A DNA stretch of 55,556 nt from Acidimicrobiia bacterium (GTDB lineage: Bacteria > Actinomycetota > Acidimicrobiia > IMCC26256 > JAENVU01). Made by a program: the position numbers and the translations under genes. This document shows positions 1 through 8,098 of this stretch, one piece after another (within the stretch, counting starts at the first letter, position 1; each line of letters begins with the position of its first letter). Where the stretch lies: contig JANYJV010000019.1 of the NCBI GenBank assembly GCA_025361725.1, forward strand, positions 1 through 55,556, given 5' to 3'. The notes beneath the pieces were generated by a model. That model was not told the DNA's origin. It searched no databases and was given only the letters and a program-made list of their open reading frames with translations.

Positions 1-1
1 C

Positions 2-619
2 ATGTTCGTGGAGAAGGTCCGGGATGTGGTCGGGCTCTACATGAACCCGCCCGAACACGCAGTCGTCTTGTGTGTTGACGAGAAGGCGAGTATCCAAGCA
101 TTGGATCGGACCCAACCGTCGTTGCCGATGCGACCAGGACAAGTCGAGCGACGCACCCACGACTACGTACGTCATGGCGTGACGGACTTGTTCGCCGCCC
201 TGAACCTCGCGACCGGCCAGGTCACCCATGAGACCCGACCGCGGCATCGTGCGGTCGAGTTCATCAAGTTCCTCGACACGATCAACACCGAGGTGCCCGC
301 CGAGTTCGACGTTCATGTCGTGCTCGACAACTCGAGCACGCACAAGACGCCCGCAGTGCACCGCTGGCTATTGCGTCACCCGCGGGTCACGTTCCATTTC
401 ACCCCGACGAGCAGCAGCTGGCTGAACCTCGTCGAACGCTGGTTCGGCGAACTCACCCGCAAACTCCTACAACGATCCGCGCACACGACCGTCGCCGCAC
501 TCACCGCAGACCTCAACCACTGGATCGAAGCCTGGAACGAGAACCCCAAACCATTCGTCTGGCACAAGACCGCCGACCAGATCCTCCACGGCCTCAAGAA
601 ATATCTAACGAACCTCTGA
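2..619 (+). CDS. IS630-type DDE transposase, C-terminal part (cut by window edge)
   Basis: DDE-superfamily transposase that would move an IS630-like insertion sequence. The visible 205 residues are the catalytic domain only. The reading frame is open to the left edge, so the ATG at base 2 is an internal Met and the N-terminal helix-turn-helix part is missing (family members are usually about 340-360 aa). The catalytic acids are visible: Asp in LCVDEKASIQ (residue 26), Asp in VVLDNSSTHK (109) and Glu in LNLVERWFGE (145), in the family's usual order and spacing. The C-terminus is intact, ending in a stop at 617-619. No clear terminal inverted repeat was recognised downstream. It adjoins a region rich in other element scraps, which fits an insertion hotspot. 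Whether the upstream half is intact cannot be seen. Confidence 0.9.
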   Translation: MFVEKVRDVVGLYMNPPEHAVVLCVDEKASIQALDRTQPSLPMRPGQVERRTHDYVRHGVTDLFAALNLATGQVTHETRPRHRAVEFIKFLDTINTEVPAEFDVHVVLDNSSTHKTPAVHRWLLRHPRVTFHFTPTSSSWLNLVERWFGELTRKLLQRSAHTTVAALTADLNHWIEAWNENPKPFVWHKTADQILHGLKKYLTNL

Positions 620-656
620 CGCAGGTCACTAGACGGGGTGCGAGCGACACGAAGGT

Positions 657-1289
657 TCAGGAGCCAAAGCCCTCGGGTCGGCGGAGTATGAACTGATCGG
701 CGAGAACGGCATCGAACTCGCATTCGCTGCTCGCCGCCCATTCGTCGACCGCTTTCGTTACACCACCCTTCCACCAGCCGAATGAGCCGTAGTCATCTCC
801 GACCACGTACCCGCCCGGCCGCACCAACGGTGTGTATGCACGCAAGTCCGCGAGCACGTATTCGTAGTCGTGGTTGCCATCGACGTACACCCAATCGAAG
901 TGTCCGGACGCGAACTCGCTTGCTGCCTCCACCGACTGGGCGCGGTGGATCTGAACTCTGTTGCTCGTGATCTCGGAAGCAAAGCGGCGTTCCACGCCCT
1001 CGTAGACCGCATCCATGTCCTCTTGAGACTTCGCAACCGACCCCCCGAACCACGACCGGTCGAACTGGGGCTGGAAGGCCCACGGGTCGATGAGGTGGAG
1101 TACGGCAGGTTGTGCACCGGCCAGGAGCCGAGCCGTGAAATCTCCACGCCAGACACCGATCTCCGCGCCCGTTCCCCCACGCGGCAGCCTCCTGATCAGT
1201 TCGTCGCGGGCAGCCGACCGGCTCCGAGCACGATTCCAGCCTTGAAAACGACCTATTACCGCTGTAGCGATGCCCATGGGATGTTCCAT
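657..1289 (-). CDS. Class I SAM-dependent methyltransferase (Methyltransf_24-like)
   Basis: Small predicted methyltransferase of the type often found in surface-glycan loci, where members methylate sugars or cap chains; the substrate here is unknown. The SAM-binding loop GAEIGVWRGDF, the acidic strand ending in HLIDPWAF, and the later WVYVDGNHDYEYVLADL and PGGYVVGDDYG segments match the Rossmann-type methyltransferase fold. The frame is open further upstream to about 1664, but the extra 125 residues look like random coding and overlap an RHS remnant on the other strand. I therefore place the start at the ATG at 1289 (about 210 aa); the ATG at 1277 is also possible. No operon partner is evident. 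Function by fold is fairly sure, start and substrate are not. Confidence 0.78.
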   Translation of the reverse strand: MEHPMGIATAVIGRFQGWNRARSRSAARDELIRRLPRGGTGAEIGVWRGDFTARLLAGAQPAVLHLIDPWAFQPQFDRSWFGGSVAKSQEDMDAVYEGVERRFASEITSNRVQIHRAQSVEAASEFASGHFDWVYVDGNHDYEYVLADLRAYTPLVRPGGYVVGDDYGSFGWWKGGVTKAVDEWAASSECEFDAVLADQFILRRPEGFGS

Positions 1290-1436
1290 TTCTGTTGCGA
1301 TCGCATTGATCTCGGAAACATCAGAACGTACCTGGGCGCGTCGCGGCAGTCGAGCTGCGCCGTTGGCAGCGACGGTGAACCGGGTGTCAGCGGCCATGAG
1401 ATCCTGCCCAGAGGTGGCCGTGTAGCTGCCCGAGCG

Positions 1437-1592
1437 TGGCCAATCACCGACACGCTCGGCGCCACCACGCTCGGCGACCTCCAGTACGGCTACAACCTGA
1501 ACGGACGACGCAACGGCCTCGGCGGTAGTTACGCACGTACCGGTCTGCCCGTCACGTTCAGCGGCACCTACAACAGCGCCAACTGGCTTGGC
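1437..1592 (+). pseudogene. RHS/YD-repeat protein fragment
   Basis: The plus-strand frame here reads TDTLGATTLGDLQYGYNLNG, then RRNGLGGSYARTGLPVTF and SGTYNSANWLG. This is the typical repeat of RHS/YD-repeat proteins (consensus like YGYDxxGRRT...GGSxARTGLP...YNxANQL). RHS proteins are large secreted or wall-associated toxins and adhesins of over 1000 aa; here only about 50 residues survive and no RHS frame continues on either side. It is therefore a relic of a larger gene, left by deletion or element insertion. The recognition is by motif only. Confidence 0.62.
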
Positions 1593-1746
1593 CTGACTCG
1601 TCGCCGCGCTCCAAGCCCACGCCGCCACTGTCGGACCCGCATGCGGATAGTGCACACGTCGCATGACATGAACCGCGGATCGTCAACGCACTTCAACAAC
1701 CAACGCGACATCCTCGTTAGCTGAGCGCAGGGCGATACGACGACTC

Positions 1747-1773
1747 CACCGGAACGATGTCCTGACGGGCAAG
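1747..1773 (+). repeat. IS-end-like 27-bp repeat, copy A
   Basis: This copy contains CCGGAACGATGTCCTGACGG. The reverse complement of 4667-4693 is the same 27-bp string except for one base (26/27). The core AACGATGTCCTG resembles end sequences I associate with IS481-like elements of actinobacteria; that assignment is from memory. No transposase of that family is present in the window. Confidence 0.6.
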
Positions 1774-1821
1774 AGTTACCCTCGCGACCTTCACGCGCCG
1801 GCGCGGCCTCAGGGGACCAGA

Positions 1822-3915
1822 ATGATTGAAGGGCATACGCCGCTGGCGGCAGCGGAGGCGCGCCGTCGGGGTGACATCCAGGGCTTACGGGCCGTCGCGG
1901 TGTTGCTCGTCGTCGCGTTCCACGCAGGACTCGCGGTATCCGGCGGCTTTACCGGCGTCGACGTCTTCTTCGTCATCTCCGGATTCGTGATCACGGGCAT
2001 GCTCGTCCGGGAGCATTCGAGTAATGGACGCGTGAGCTTCGCAAACTTCTACAGTCGGCGCGCCCGCCGGATCCTGCCCGGGCTGGCCCTCACCGTGACG
2101 GTCACCTGCGTGCTCGCGTTCATGGCCGTCAGCCCGTTGAAGGCGAAGGCGTCTACGGCCCGGACCGGCCTCTCGGCGATGTTCTCGCTCGCCAACGTCT
2201 ACTTGCTCCGCCACAAGACCGGGTACTTCGGTGTCGACCAACAGGCGAACCCCCTGCTCCACACCTGGTCACTGTCGGTCGAAGAGCAGTTCTACCTCGT
2301 CTTCCCGGCTCTGCTGGCGGTCACGTGGTGGTGCTCACGCCGAACTCGCCGCAACGCCTCCCGGCTCATCACGGCGACCACGGTCGTGGGCATCACTACG
2401 GTCGCATCGTTCGCTTACTGCCTCGTGAGAACGAGCCCGGGCCCGGCGGCCGACGGCTCCGTCGGCACATTCGCTTTCTACATGGCGCCGACTCGCGTCT
2501 GGGAGTTCGGAGCCGGCGCCCTCGTGGCACTCTCTCTGCCGCTCGTCCGCAAGATCCCGGCCCGCGTGGCGATGGTCCTGGGCGGGTTGGGTCTCGTCGT
2601 CGTCGGTGCGGGTGCGTTTGAGATCAGTTCGACGACCCGCTTCCCAGGCACGGCGGCGTTGCTCCCGGTGGTGGGGACCTGTCTGCTCCTGGCCTCGGGC
2701 GCAGTTTGCTCGTCCGGGATCAGCGCCGTGCTGTCGCACCGTTCGTTGCAGTGGATCGGCGACCTGTCGTTTAGCTGGTATCTCTGGCATTGGCCGTTCA
2801 TCGTCTTCGCCGCGGCCCTATGGCCCGACAGTGGCACCGGGCTCGGCGTCGTCGCAGCTGTGGCGTCGCTCGTTCCGGCGTGGCTTGCCTACCGGTTCGT
2901 CGAGAATCCGATCCGTCGCGATGCTCGCCTCGGCGGACCTCGGGCTCTGGTCCTCGCTGGCGTGTGCGTTGCCGTCCCGGTGGTCGCGTGTGCTGCGCTG
3001 GCGAAGATCGATATCGTCGGCCACTCACCCGAGGTGGTCGGGTTCATCGCCGCTGCGGAACACAAACATGCCGACGGTATCCGCCATTGTGCGAGCGGGC
3101 TACCGATCGACCGAGAGCCAGCGACCTGCACCTGGCACGTCGCGAACAACCGCGGCACCATCGTGCTGGTCGGCGACTCCGAGGCGGGAATGTTCGGGGA
3201 GCCGGCAGCCCGGGCCGCGAACCGTCTCGGCTATGACTTCCTCCTCGGTACCCGACACGGGTGCGGTTTCGCCGAGGTGCTCGTCCTACAAACGGAGGCC
3301 GGCCCGGGGTGCATCGACTACGTGCAGCGGTCGGTGGCGTACCTGCTACGAACGCGCCCAGCACTTGTCTTGATGGCATCGTCGGTTCCGTACATCCTCA
3401 ACCCACCCGACGTCGTGTTCCAGAGCCCCGACGGCGGCGCTCGATCGAACTCTCCGGCGGCCAAGGCACAAATCTGGTCGGAAGGCGTTCGGAAGGCGGT
3501 ACTGCCACTCGCACGAGCGGGGATCCCGACGGTGGTGATCCACACGATCCCACAGTTCGTGAGCTGGAGCCCGGACTGTGCAGCGATCCGCGTCTACCTC
3601 GACGTGGGTTCGTGTGGTGCGTGGAAGCCGCGTGCGCTGTCCGACTCCGGGCGGCGACGTTCGCGTCTCGCCGAGGACGCGGCCGTCCGGGATCTCCCGA
3701 AGGCCGCCACCGTGGACTTCGCCGACCAAATCTGTTCCCCACGCGTTTGCCGGATCGAACGCAATGGCCTCTGGCTCTACAGAGACGGGACCCACCTGAG
3801 CTGGGCCGGAGCGTTGACGTTGGTGGACGACTTCTCGAAGCTGATCGAAGCGCATGGCACCCCGAGGCTGTCGGGTACGCCGAGCTCACCGGGTGGATCG
3901 CGGACCGGGAGCTGA
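1822..3915 (+). CDS. Acyltransferase-3 / SGNH membrane O-acyltransferase
   Basis: OafA/YrhL-type enzyme of 697 aa that O-acylates (usually O-acetylates) cell-surface polysaccharide or peptidoglycan. Residues about 15-380 form a polytopic membrane domain with the family signatures: RGDIQGLRAVAVLLVVAFHA (His34), GVDVFFVISGFVITG, FYSRRARRILPG, TWSLSVEEQFYLVFP and FSWYLWHWPF. Residues about 445-690 form an extracytoplasmic SGNH-hydrolase-like domain with a block-I serine in LVGDSEAG (about 451) and a C-terminal DGTHLSWAG (Asp655/His658). Block I is GDSEAG rather than the common GDSHA. The ATG at 1822 follows AGGGGA. It is a single gene, flanked by element remnants and by inverted copies of a 27-bp repeat, so it may have moved as a unit. 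It probably modifies the glycan made by the locus to its right. Confidence 0.93.
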   Translation: MIEGHTPLAAAEARRRGDIQGLRAVAVLLVVAFHAGLAVSGGFTGVDVFFVISGFVITGMLVREHSSNGRVSFANFYSRRARRILPGLALTVTVTCVLAFMAVSPLKAKASTARTGLSAMFSLANVYLLRHKTGYFGVDQQANPLLHTWSLSVEEQFYLVFPALLAVTWWCSRRTRRNASRLITATTVVGITTVASFAYCLVRTSPGPAADGSVGTFAFYMAPTRVWEFGAGALVALSLPLVRKIPARVAMVLGGLGLVVVGAGAFEISSTTRFPGTAALLPVVGTCLLLASGAVCSSGISAVLSHRSLQWIGDLSFSWYLWHWPFIVFAAALWPDSGTGLGVVAAVASLVPAWLAYRFVENPIRRDARLGGPRALVLAGVCVAVPVVACAALAKIDIVGHSPEVVGFIAAAEHKHADGIRHCASGLPIDREPATCTWHVANNRGTIVLVGDSEAGMFGEPAARAANRLGYDFLLGTRHGCGFAEVLVLQTEAGPGCIDYVQRSVAYLLRTRPALVLMASSVPYILNPPDVVFQSPDGGARSNSPAAKAQIWSEGVRKAVLPLARAGIPTVVIHTIPQFVSWSPDCAAIRVYLDVGSCGAWKPRALSDSGRRRSRLAEDAAVRDLPKAATVDFADQICSPRVCRIERNGLWLYRDGTHLSWAGALTLVDDFSKLIEAHGTPRLSGTPSSPGGSRTGS

Positions 3916-4261
3916 TCCCCTCGGCGCGAAGGGTCTTCGTCCTAACGCGCGAGGAGGCTCCCGCGGTCAATCCCGAGTCAACCGGTCGCAGGCCCAGACA
4001 TGACTGACGTGCGCCGCGATGCGATCGAGCCCTCGCGCTGGCTCGGGCACGAGCACCGACTCAGGTCGGGTTCGCTCGCCAATGACGGTCGGAACACCAT
4101 GGACGCATCCGATTTCGCTCGGGACCATCCAAGAACAGCGGAAGCAGCGGGCCGCCCAGTCATAGCCGAGCGTGACGTCAGCGCTGCATGGCCCAGCACC
4201 GACTCACGACACCGACGTCGGCATCGCGAATCGAACCTCTCGAAGGCTGTCACCACTCCCG
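3916..4261. other. Stretch without a recognisable gene
   Basis: About 345 bases between the acyltransferase stop and the first recognisable istA codons. Frames are open here (for example from an ATG at 4000) but the translations have low-complexity Arg/Pro/Ala composition and match nothing I know. It may hold the decayed 5' part of istA and the left end of the IS21 element. I see no clear terminal repeat. Confidence 0.4.
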
Positions 4262-5160
4262 CCTATTCGGAGCCGGCTCCAACGGCCCACGCGTCGCGTG
4301 GTCGCCGACGCGAAAGCGAACTACCGGCGCGGCCCGCGGCGTGTGTATCGGCCGTGGATCGCGGAGCCGGTTTGTGGGCCCAGCGGGATTGGGGCCAGGG
4401 CCCGACGGTCTGCGGTCGGGGAACGAACTTGTTCTGCGCGTGGCTGGGCTGGTCGCGGACCAGGGTGGTGTTCCCGACATGGGACCGGACCCTGCCGACC
4501 GTCATCGGCTCGCTCGATCGGGCGATGCGAGAGTTCGGTGGCGCTCCGACGTGTTGGTTGACCGACAACGAGAAGACCGTGACTGTCGATCATGTGGCCG
4601 GGATCGCGATCCGCAACACGCTGATCGTGGAGGCCGGACATCTCCACCGCCTGCCAGAGGTTAGGTCTTGCCCGACAGGACATCGTTCCGGTGGGTGGGA
4701 GGTGGTGGTGCCGTCGGGACATCGTTCCGGTTCAGCGCAGGACGCGGGAGAGGTTGAAGTCGCCCGGCATCGCCTCTCGACACCGGGTCATCCGATGATC
4801 GACGATGCCCACTACCCGCCCCGCCCAGCCGGGCCACTACACCGGGAACCGAAACCAACGAATTCCGCGGAGGTCGCGTTCCTGGCGATTGGTGACGGGG
4901 CCCGCACGTGGCTCGTCGAAGCGGGAGTCACTGGCGCGGCGCGCGTCAAGGTCAAGATGGCCGACGCGGTCGACGGTGCTGCGTTGCATGGCCGTGAACG
5001 CGTCGATTGGGCACTCGGTCATGCCGCCAGGTTCGGACGGTTCGGCGAAGGTGACCTCGCGCCGATCCTCGCCGCGCACACAGACGGCAACACGCGACGC
5101 GCTGGTCCCGACCATTCACTCCAAGACAGGACCCGCGCGTGGGAAGGCTTCGGACAATGA
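4262..5160 (+). pseudogene. istA: istA remnant (IS21-family transposase), frameshifted and internally deleted
   Basis: IstA is the DDE transposase of IS21 elements. Recognisable pieces occur in order. RRVVADAKANYRRGPRRVYR then PWIAEP (about 4282-4370) is in one frame. After a shift, LWAQRDWGQGP, TNLFCAWLGWSR, VVFPTWDRTLPTV and LTDNEKTVTVDHVAG (4374-4610) follow. The C-terminal EVARHRLSTPGHPMIDDAHY, PPRPAGPL and FLAIGDGARTWLVEAGVTGA close the protein. Between about 4640 and 4755 the middle of the protein is missing and is replaced by two copies of an IS-end-like repeat. The N-terminal helix-turn-helix part is also absent. It ends in an ATGA overlap with istB, as in intact IS21 elements. It cannot encode a working transposase. 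Confidence 0.85.
4667..4693 (-). repeat. IS-end-like 27-bp repeat, copy B (inverted relative to copy A)
   Basis: On the minus strand this reads CACCGGAACGATGTCCTGTC and continues CGGGCAAG, matching 1747-1773 at 26 of 27 positions. A shorter third copy, TCGGGACATCGTTCCGGT, lies at about 4714-4731. Both sit exactly where the central part of istA is missing, so they probably mark a second element insertion followed by deletion. Confidence 0.6.
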
Positions 5161-5907
5161 CCACCACAACCGGAGTCACCGATGAAGTCATCGACTTGCT
5201 ACGCGAGTTACGACTCCCTCATATGCGTCGCCACGCGCCTGATGTCCCCGCGACTGCGAAAGCCCAACGTTGGGAACCCGCCGAAGCAGTCCGGGCGCTC
5301 CTCACCGAAGAAGTCGCCGGCCCTCGAGCAACGTCGGTTGGGACTCGCCACAAAGCCGCCGGGTTCCCGACCGGGAAAACATTCGACGCGTGGGACGAGC
5401 CCACGTCGTCGATTCCCGCACCGACCCAACGATCGTTACGGACCCTGGAATGGGTCACCAACCATGAGAACGTCGTCATGTGTGGCCCGTCCGGGACCGG
5501 CGAATCTCACCTGTTCGAAGCACTCGGCCACGCCGCGATCGAGACGGGTGCACACGTGATGTGGTTCTCGCTCGAGCCTCGGTGCGCTGTTCCGCCGTCA
5601 TCGTGCGGGCGACACGACGAGTCGCGCGGTCCGCGAAATCTTGCGGGCAGATCTGATCTGCATCGACGGCATCAGCCCCTTACCCGTCGCGACCGAGACC
5701 GCCGAGGCCCTCTACCGCGTCGTCGACGCCGCCTACGAACGACCAGCGATCGCCCTGTCGTCGAACCTGCATCCCGCCGGGTTCGATGAACTCATGCCCA
5801 AAACCATCGCCAACGCGACCGTCGACCGGCTCCTCCACCACGCGCACGTCGTGCTCACCGCCGGCGACTCGATCTGTCTCACCCAAGCCACCACCGGCAA
5901 GGGGTGA
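5157..5907 (+). pseudogene. istB: istB remnant (IS21-family transposition ATPase), one frameshift
   Basis: IstB is the AAA+ helper ATPase of IS21 transposition. The first frame gives VIDLLRELRLPHMRRHAPDV, FPTGKTFDAW, VTNHENVVMCGPSGTGESHL and HVMWFSLE, up to about 5572. The protein then continues in another frame as LGALFRRHRAGDTTSRAVRE, ILRADLICIDGISPL, YRVVDAAYERPAIALSSNLH and FDELMPKTIANATVDRLLHH, to the stop at 5907. So there is one indel near 5572. In addition the Walker A lysine is replaced (GPSGTGES instead of GPSGTGK[ST]) and the Walker B acid pair is altered (CIDGI for the usual DD). It is dead both by frame and by active site. The start overlaps the istA stop (ATGA at 5157). Confidence 0.88.
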
Positions 5908-5928
5908 AGCCCCTCGCCGAATAATCCC

Positions 5929-5975
5929 GGACAGAACTACCGGCCACTCCCGGGCAGTTCTACTGGCCATTGACA
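5929..5975 (+). repeat. IS21 right-end repeats
   Basis: Two tandem-type repeats follow istB: GGACAGAACTACCGGCCACT (5929-5948) and GGCAGTTCTACTGGCCAT (5953-5970), then TGACA. Multiple short repeats at the ends are characteristic of IS21 elements, where they serve as transposase binding sites. They probably mark the right boundary of the degraded element; the left boundary was not found. Confidence 0.55.
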
Positions 5976-6035
5976 ACCGGGTTTGATCGGACTCCGCTAT
6001 TATTCACTGCCCCCTTCCAGGCCTTGGAGAGAACG

Positions 6036-6809
6036 ATGGATGACGACAGGAGGAGCGAGCAGAGCCATCCATCGGCGCTGCGATATTGGATCTGCTCAAC
6101 GCAGCGGTCTGGATCGACGCTGCTTTGCGATCTCCTGACCCAGACCGGTTGTCACGGCGCACCGGAGGAGTTCCTCGATGTTCGTAAAACCGAGTACAGG
6201 GTCCTGCTGAAACAGGCGGGTTCCCGTGCAAAATACGTCAGTTGGCTACTGGAAAATCGTTCAACTTCGAACGGCGCCTTCGGACTCAAACTTCATTGGA
6301 ACCACGGGGTCGCGTTCGTTCGGGGTGCTCGAGCCGATCTCATGGCGCACGCTCGTCTCGGTTCCGGATTACAGGCCGTGCGTAGCCTTGCATCGCAGTT
6401 CGACGAGCCGCGCTACGTCTGGGTCAAGCGGCGCGACCACATCGGTCAGGCGGTCTCGCTCTACCGAGCGCGCAACACCAACCAGTGGGTCCGATCCGAT
6501 GGCGATGCCACTGCACGACGACCCGATCCGCCCTTCGACGCTGATGAGATCGAACGCGCGCTACGTTGGCTGACCCGGGTCGACGCCGGTTGGGAGAGAT
6601 ACTTCCGGCGTGTCAGAACAGCTCCCTTCGTAGTCCACTACGAGGACCTTGCAGCCGATCGGGAGACGATGCTCACAACTCTCGGCGCGTACCTCGGCAT
6701 CCCAGTTTCTTCGTCGATTGCTCCGCGCCTCAAGCGTCAGCGCGACGACTGGTCCACCGAGATGCGCGAGCAGTTCATCGCGACCCGTGGCCTCTCGGCC
6801 TCGCAGTGA
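6036..6809 (+). CDS. Stf0-like sulfotransferase
   Basis: Predicted PAPS-dependent sulfotransferase of 257 aa, closest in look to Stf0 (trehalose 2-sulfotransferase) and its relatives. It would transfer sulfate to a sugar hydroxyl. The 5'-phosphosulfate-binding loop is RYWICSTQRSGSTLLCDLL near residue 20-38. Other Stf0-type segments are GAPEEFLD, FGLKLHWNH and a block of RYVWVKRRDHIGQAVSLYRA, the latter typical of the sulfotransferase substrate-binding region. The start is set at the ATG at 6036, preceded by GGAGAG; an upstream ATG at 5970 would begin inside the IS21 end. The stop lies inside a 9-bp tandem repeat (6803-6833). It is the first gene of the glycan locus on the plus strand and suggests sulfated glycolipid or polysaccharide. 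The acceptor is unknown. Confidence 0.88.
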   Translation: MDDDRRSEQSHPSALRYWICSTQRSGSTLLCDLLTQTGCHGAPEEFLDVRKTEYRVLLKQAGSRAKYVSWLLENRSTSNGAFGLKLHWNHGVAFVRGARADLMAHARLGSGLQAVRSLASQFDEPRYVWVKRRDHIGQAVSLYRARNTNQWVRSDGDATARRPDPPFDADEIERALRWLTRVDAGWERYFRRVRTAPFVVHYEDLAADRETMLTTLGAYLGIPVSSSIAPRLKRQRDDWSTEMREQFIATRGLSASQ

Positions 6810-6833
6810 TCGCAGTGATCGCAGTGATCGCAG
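6803..6833 (+). repeat. 9-bp tandem repeat (GCAGTGATC x3.4)
   Basis: Three full copies of GCAGTGATC plus GCAG run across the sulfotransferase stop codon (6807-6809). The repeat unit is a multiple of three, so copy-number change would not shift the frame. Because each unit carries the same in-frame TGA, the stop would be retained. Confidence 0.85.
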
Positions 6834-7093
6834 CGCTGCCCTATCCCGAAGCCTGCATGTCGTACCAGAATCGGTTCCGCCATTTTCCTGCGAGCACTTG
6901 ACGGCGAACCAGGCCGACGTCTCGAGGTCTCGGAGCGCACCTCAGCATTCCGGTTGCGCCCACCGTTACCCCACGCTTCGGACGCCAACGCGACAGTTGG
7001 GCCAGTTCAAGTGCGCAAGCGCTTCATCGAGACAACGGGCCTCCCGAGCGAAACGTCGTCGTCACCGCCGTCGTGGCAGCACGAAGCCCGAGA

Positions 7094-7981
7094 TCAGTCG
7101 CGATTGCGAAATTCGCGGGCGGTCGTAGTCCAAGGGACAGTGCGCACGATCCGGGATGTGACTCTGGCGCTTGCGTTCGCGAACTCGTTCCGCAGTGAAC
7201 TCGCCCGAGTGGGGACGGCGAGTCCGTACTGGTTGGAGATCCGACCGGCGATAGGGACCTTCTTTCCCGCCGCTGCGAGAACCCGCGTGAAGTTCTCCTT
7301 CGTACCGATTTCCCAGATCGCGGCCGGAAACGGCAGCGGGGCGAGCGGCTCGCCCAGATCCTCGAAGAACGAAACGATCCATTGATGATCGCCCATCAAA
7401 GACCGGGCTCGAAGCCGTCCAACGCGGTCGAGAACCTCCTCACGCGAGAACTTGACATCGATGTCGCCGTGCACACCGAGGAGGTCCGTCCGCAGGATGT
7501 GGGTCGAACCATTGCGCTTGTGGAAATCGCGGTTAACCGCGGTGACGGACCTCACCCCGTGCACATGGAAGTACCCGGTATCCGAGTACCAGCCCGGTTG
7601 CCCCTTGGCCCGGGACACGAACGCGGCGAGCTCGTGGTGCACGTAATCATCGGAGTCAACGAACATTACGTAGTCGGCCTGCTGTCGCACCGCGACGGCG
7701 GCCCCGACTGCAAGCTTCGAGCCCTTGTCCGCATAGAAATCGGCGGCCATCAACGGGCGGCCGATGGGGAGATCCGGCGGAGGGAACGACACGAGCGCAA
7801 TCTCGATCCGCTCGTCATTCGGTAGTTCAAAATCTGGTGGCTCGTTGGCGACGATGACGATACGGAAATCGGAGTGGGTCTGCCCGAGGACCGAACGGAG
7901 AGTGTCGCTGAGGAGTTCCGACCGTCGCACATAGGACGCACAACTCTTCGGATGGGGCATCGAGGTAACAAAGGCAAGCAT
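7094..7981 (-). CDS. Glycosyltransferase, GT-A fold (GT2-like)
   Basis: Predicted glycosyltransferase of 295 aa in the cytoplasm or at the membrane face. It transfers a sugar from a nucleotide donor to a glycan intermediate; donor and acceptor are unknown. The N-terminal half has the GT-A pattern: LSDTLRSVLGQTHSDFRIVI, ADKGSKLAVGAAVAVRQ and the metal-binding YVMFVDSDDYVH at residues about 105-115. No transmembrane segment is evident. I start at the ATG at 7981; the frame is open 24 codons further but those residues lack the family pattern. It lies opposite to the sulfotransferase, with a 284-base gap (6810-7093) in which I see no gene. Downstream of it no operon partner is visible. Confidence 0.82.
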   Translation of the reverse strand: MLAFVTSMPHPKSCASYVRRSELLSDTLRSVLGQTHSDFRIVIVANEPPDFELPNDERIEIALVSFPPPDLPIGRPLMAADFYADKGSKLAVGAAVAVRQQADYVMFVDSDDYVHHELAAFVSRAKGQPGWYSDTGYFHVHGVRSVTAVNRDFHKRNGSTHILRTDLLGVHGDIDVKFSREEVLDRVGRLRARSLMGDHQWIVSFFEDLGEPLAPLPFPAAIWEIGTKENFTRVLAAAGKKVPIAGRISNQYGLAVPTRASSLRNEFANASARVTSRIVRTVPWTTTAREFRNRD

Positions 7982-8098
7982 CAGAGAAAGGATACCTCGG
8001 AGGCGCTCGACCCAGAACCGACCGCAGTGAACACGATTTGATGTATGCCGCAACCGAATCCGGACGGTGGGGCGAACGCTCGCGACAGGCCTCTATCG

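Larger units (their letters stand above)
1290..1821. other. Gene-poor stretch between methyltransferase and acyltransferase
   Basis: This 530-base stretch has no intact gene. It contains the RHS-repeat remnant at about 1437-1592 (plus strand) and one copy of an IS-end-like repeat at 1747-1773. It presumably also holds the upstream signals of the two divergent genes. An AGGGGA sequence about 8 bases before the ATG at 1822 is a good ribosome-binding site for the acyltransferase. Confidence 0.6.

Noticed and set aside
870-1724. 284-aa plus-strand open frame over the methyltransferase
   Set aside because: Most of it is the mirror of the methyltransferase coding strand. Only its C-terminal part (1437-1592) resembles a known family (RHS), and that is reported as a remnant.
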